Source: an uncultured Porphyromonadaceae bacterium (GTDB lineage Bacteria > Bacteroidota > Bacteroidia > Bacteroidales > Barnesiellaceae_A). From it: a stretch of 7,325 bases of DNA. Shown here piece after piece: positions 6,291 through 7,325 of this stretch. The translations under genes were made by a program, and so were the position numbers. Location: assembly GCA_900542255.1 (NCBI GenBank), contig UQMR01000088.1, forward strand, positions 1 through 7,325. The letters run 5' to 3'. Position 1 is the first letter of the stretch, and each line of letters starts with the position of its first letter. The notes beneath the pieces were generated by a model. That model saw only the letters and a program-made list of their open reading frames with translations. It had not been told where the DNA came from and ran no database searches.

Positions 6291-7034
6291 TCAGGGGAGC
6301 ATTGCTATGGCGCGCGCCATATCGTCGGGCGTGTCTATGCCAATGGTTTCTTGGGTGGTGATGGCAACTTTTATACGGTAGCCGTTCTCTATCCATCGCA
6401 TCTGTTCGAGACTTTCGGCACGTTCGAGCGACGACTGCGGCAGGCGGGTCAGGGCATCGAGTGTAGCGGCTTTGAAGGCATACATGCCTATGTGCTTGTA
6501 GAAGGTGTGCCGTGCCAGCCACTCTTCCTTGGCAACATTGCGCAGATAGGGGATTACCGAGCGGCTGAAAGCAATGGCTTCGCTGCGGTTGTTGAGAAGA
6601 ACCTTGGGCGAGTTGGGGTTTTCCAGAGCCTCCCATCCTTCGGACGGCTCGAAGACCCTTACGAGAGTGGCTATTTCGGTATCGGGGTCGTCAAAGCACG
6701 AGATGATGGCGCGTATCTGTTCGGGTTTGATAAATGGCTCGTCGCCTTGTATATTGATGACGACATCTTCGTTGCCGCCCAGCAGATGGTATGCCTCGCA
6801 ACAGCGGTCGGTTCCCGAGGGATGCTCCTTGCGGGAGCGCACCACCTGCCCCCCGAAAGCCTTCACGGCACTCTCTATGGCCGGATGGTCGGTCGCCACG
6901 CATACCTCGTCGAGTACGAGCTTGGCTTGTTCGTATACGCGCTGTATCATGGGTTTGCCCTTCATGTCGGCAAGCGGTTTGCCGGGGAAGCGCGTCGAAG
7001 CGTATCGTGCCGGTATGATTCCTATAAATTTCAT
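6291..7034 (-). CDS. kdsB: 3-deoxy-manno-octulosonate cytidylyltransferase (CMP-Kdo synthetase)
   Basis: KdsB activates Kdo with CTP to give CMP-Kdo and pyrophosphate, the donor used to attach Kdo to lipid A in lipopolysaccharide synthesis; it acts in the cytoplasm. The 247 residues match the usual length. The CTP-binding loop is IIPARYASTRFPGKPL (6-21), followed by HPSGTDR (71-77), NIQGDEPFI (94-102) with the metal-binding aspartate D98, the FYKHIGMYAF segment (178-187), the helix around SSLERAESLEQMRWIENG (201-218), and GIDTPDD (232-238), which supplies a second acidic metal ligand. All signature elements are intact. The ATG at 7034 overlaps the NfeD-family stop in an ATGA arrangement, and the M16 gene follows after 1 bp, so the three are almost certainly one transcript. 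Its presence shows a Kdo-bearing Gram-negative envelope. Confidence 0.96.
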   Translation of the reverse strand: MKFIGIIPARYASTRFPGKPLADMKGKPMIQRVYEQAKLVLDEVCVATDHPAIESAVKAFGGQVVRSRKEHPSGTDRCCEAYHLLGGNEDVVINIQGDEPFIKPEQIRAIISCFDDPDTEIATLVRVFEPSEGWEALENPNSPKVLLNNRSEAIAFSRSVIPYLRNVAKEEWLARHTFYKHIGMYAFKAATLDALTRLPQSSLERAESLEQMRWIENGYRIKVAITTQETIGIDTPDDMARAIAMLP

Positions 7035-7325
7035 GATTCTATATCTTGTGTGTTTGGTTTGGTAATGACAACGTATAGTTGGCTGTTTTCGTATTTCTCT
7101 ATCGTGATTTCGTTCCCGGCCTCGATGAAGCTGCCATAAAGCGATATGGCATCGTATATCTCTCCGCCTACCTTTATTTTGCCCGATGGGGCCATGCGTG
7201 TTACGGTGACCCCCTTCTGGCCTACGAGCGAGCGCGGTGTTTCGTCTACGCCTATATACCCTTGCTCGCCGGCCTGCTCGGCGTGGAGGGCAAAGTTGTA
7301 GAGCAAGCCTTTCCGGCCGATGCGC
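7031..7325 (-). CDS. NfeD-family protein, C-terminal OB-fold domain only (5' end outside the window)
   Basis: Only the last 97 residues are in the window; the frame is open through the right edge, so the true start lies beyond it. What remains matches the C-terminal soluble OB-fold of NfeD proteins: a segment GYIGVDETPRSLVGQKGV, then an APSGKIKVGG turn, an IYDA strand, a GSFIEAGNEITIEKYE stretch, and a final LYVVI strand before a short polar tail. NfeD proteins are membrane-anchored partners of stomatin/SPFH proteins, and long forms carry a ClpP-like protease domain in front; which form this is cannot be told here. No membrane segment is visible in the retained part. The stop overlaps the kdsB start by 4 bp, so it is translationally coupled to it. 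The family assignment rests on domain pattern and glycine spacing. Confidence 0.8.
   Translation of the reverse strand, partial: RIGRKGLLYNFALHAEQAGEQGYIGVDETPRSLVGQKGVTVTRMAPSGKIKVGGEIYDAISLYGSFIEAGNEITIEKYENSQLYVVITKPNTQDIES

Noticed and set aside
6042..7139. Long plus-strand open frame (365 codons) opposite kdsB and the M16 start
   Set aside because: kdsB on the other strand is unmistakable, and this frame only exists because of the G+C-rich codon pattern.

Overview
The window reads as ordinary chromosome of a Bacteroidales-type bacterium (phylum Bacteroidota). The protein sequences resemble Bacteroides and relatives throughout (ROK glucokinase, a long FabI variant, KdsB). The promoter-like boxes fit the Bacteroidota TAnnTTTG -7 consensus, start codons mostly lack a strong Shine-Dalgarno sequence, and kdsB points to a Gram-negative outer membrane carrying Kdo. 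Genus is not resolved. I see no mobile element, tRNA, rRNA, CRISPR array or phage gene.

Layout. (1) Positions 1-862, minus strand: a ROK-family glucokinase whose C-terminus lies outside the window. (2) 863-1158: a divergent intergenic region with promoter-like boxes for both neighbours and several TTTGCAAA-type palindromes. (3) 1159-2016, plus: fabI, enoyl-ACP reductase of fatty acid synthesis, followed by a strong intrinsic terminator at 2078-2109. (4) 2262-2269: a consensus promoter overlaid by a perfect 8-bp inverted repeat. It drives a tight three-gene unit: a DUF2148 putative iron-sulfur protein (2301-2852), agmatine deiminase aguA (2842-3891) and N-carbamoylputrescine amidase aguB (3921-4814). 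(5) 4834-4882: a perfect 19-bp inverted repeat between converging operons, probably a bidirectional terminator. (6) 7325 down to 4991, minus: the 3' end of an NfeD-family gene, then kdsB, then an M16-family peptidase homologue, joined by a 4-bp overlap and a 1-bp gap.

Function. AguA and AguB are consecutive enzymes converting agmatine to N-carbamoylputrescine and then to putrescine. The arginine decarboxylase that would supply agmatine is not in the window. The DUF2148 gene at the head of this operon is the least understood gene here. The minus-strand operon couples Kdo activation for lipopolysaccharide with an NfeD membrane-associated protein and an M16 protein that lacks the HxxEH zinc site.

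No wholly new system is evident. The points most worth a second look are the DUF2148-agu linkage, the operator-like repeat on its promoter, and the orphan non-catalytic M16 subunit in the kdsB operon.
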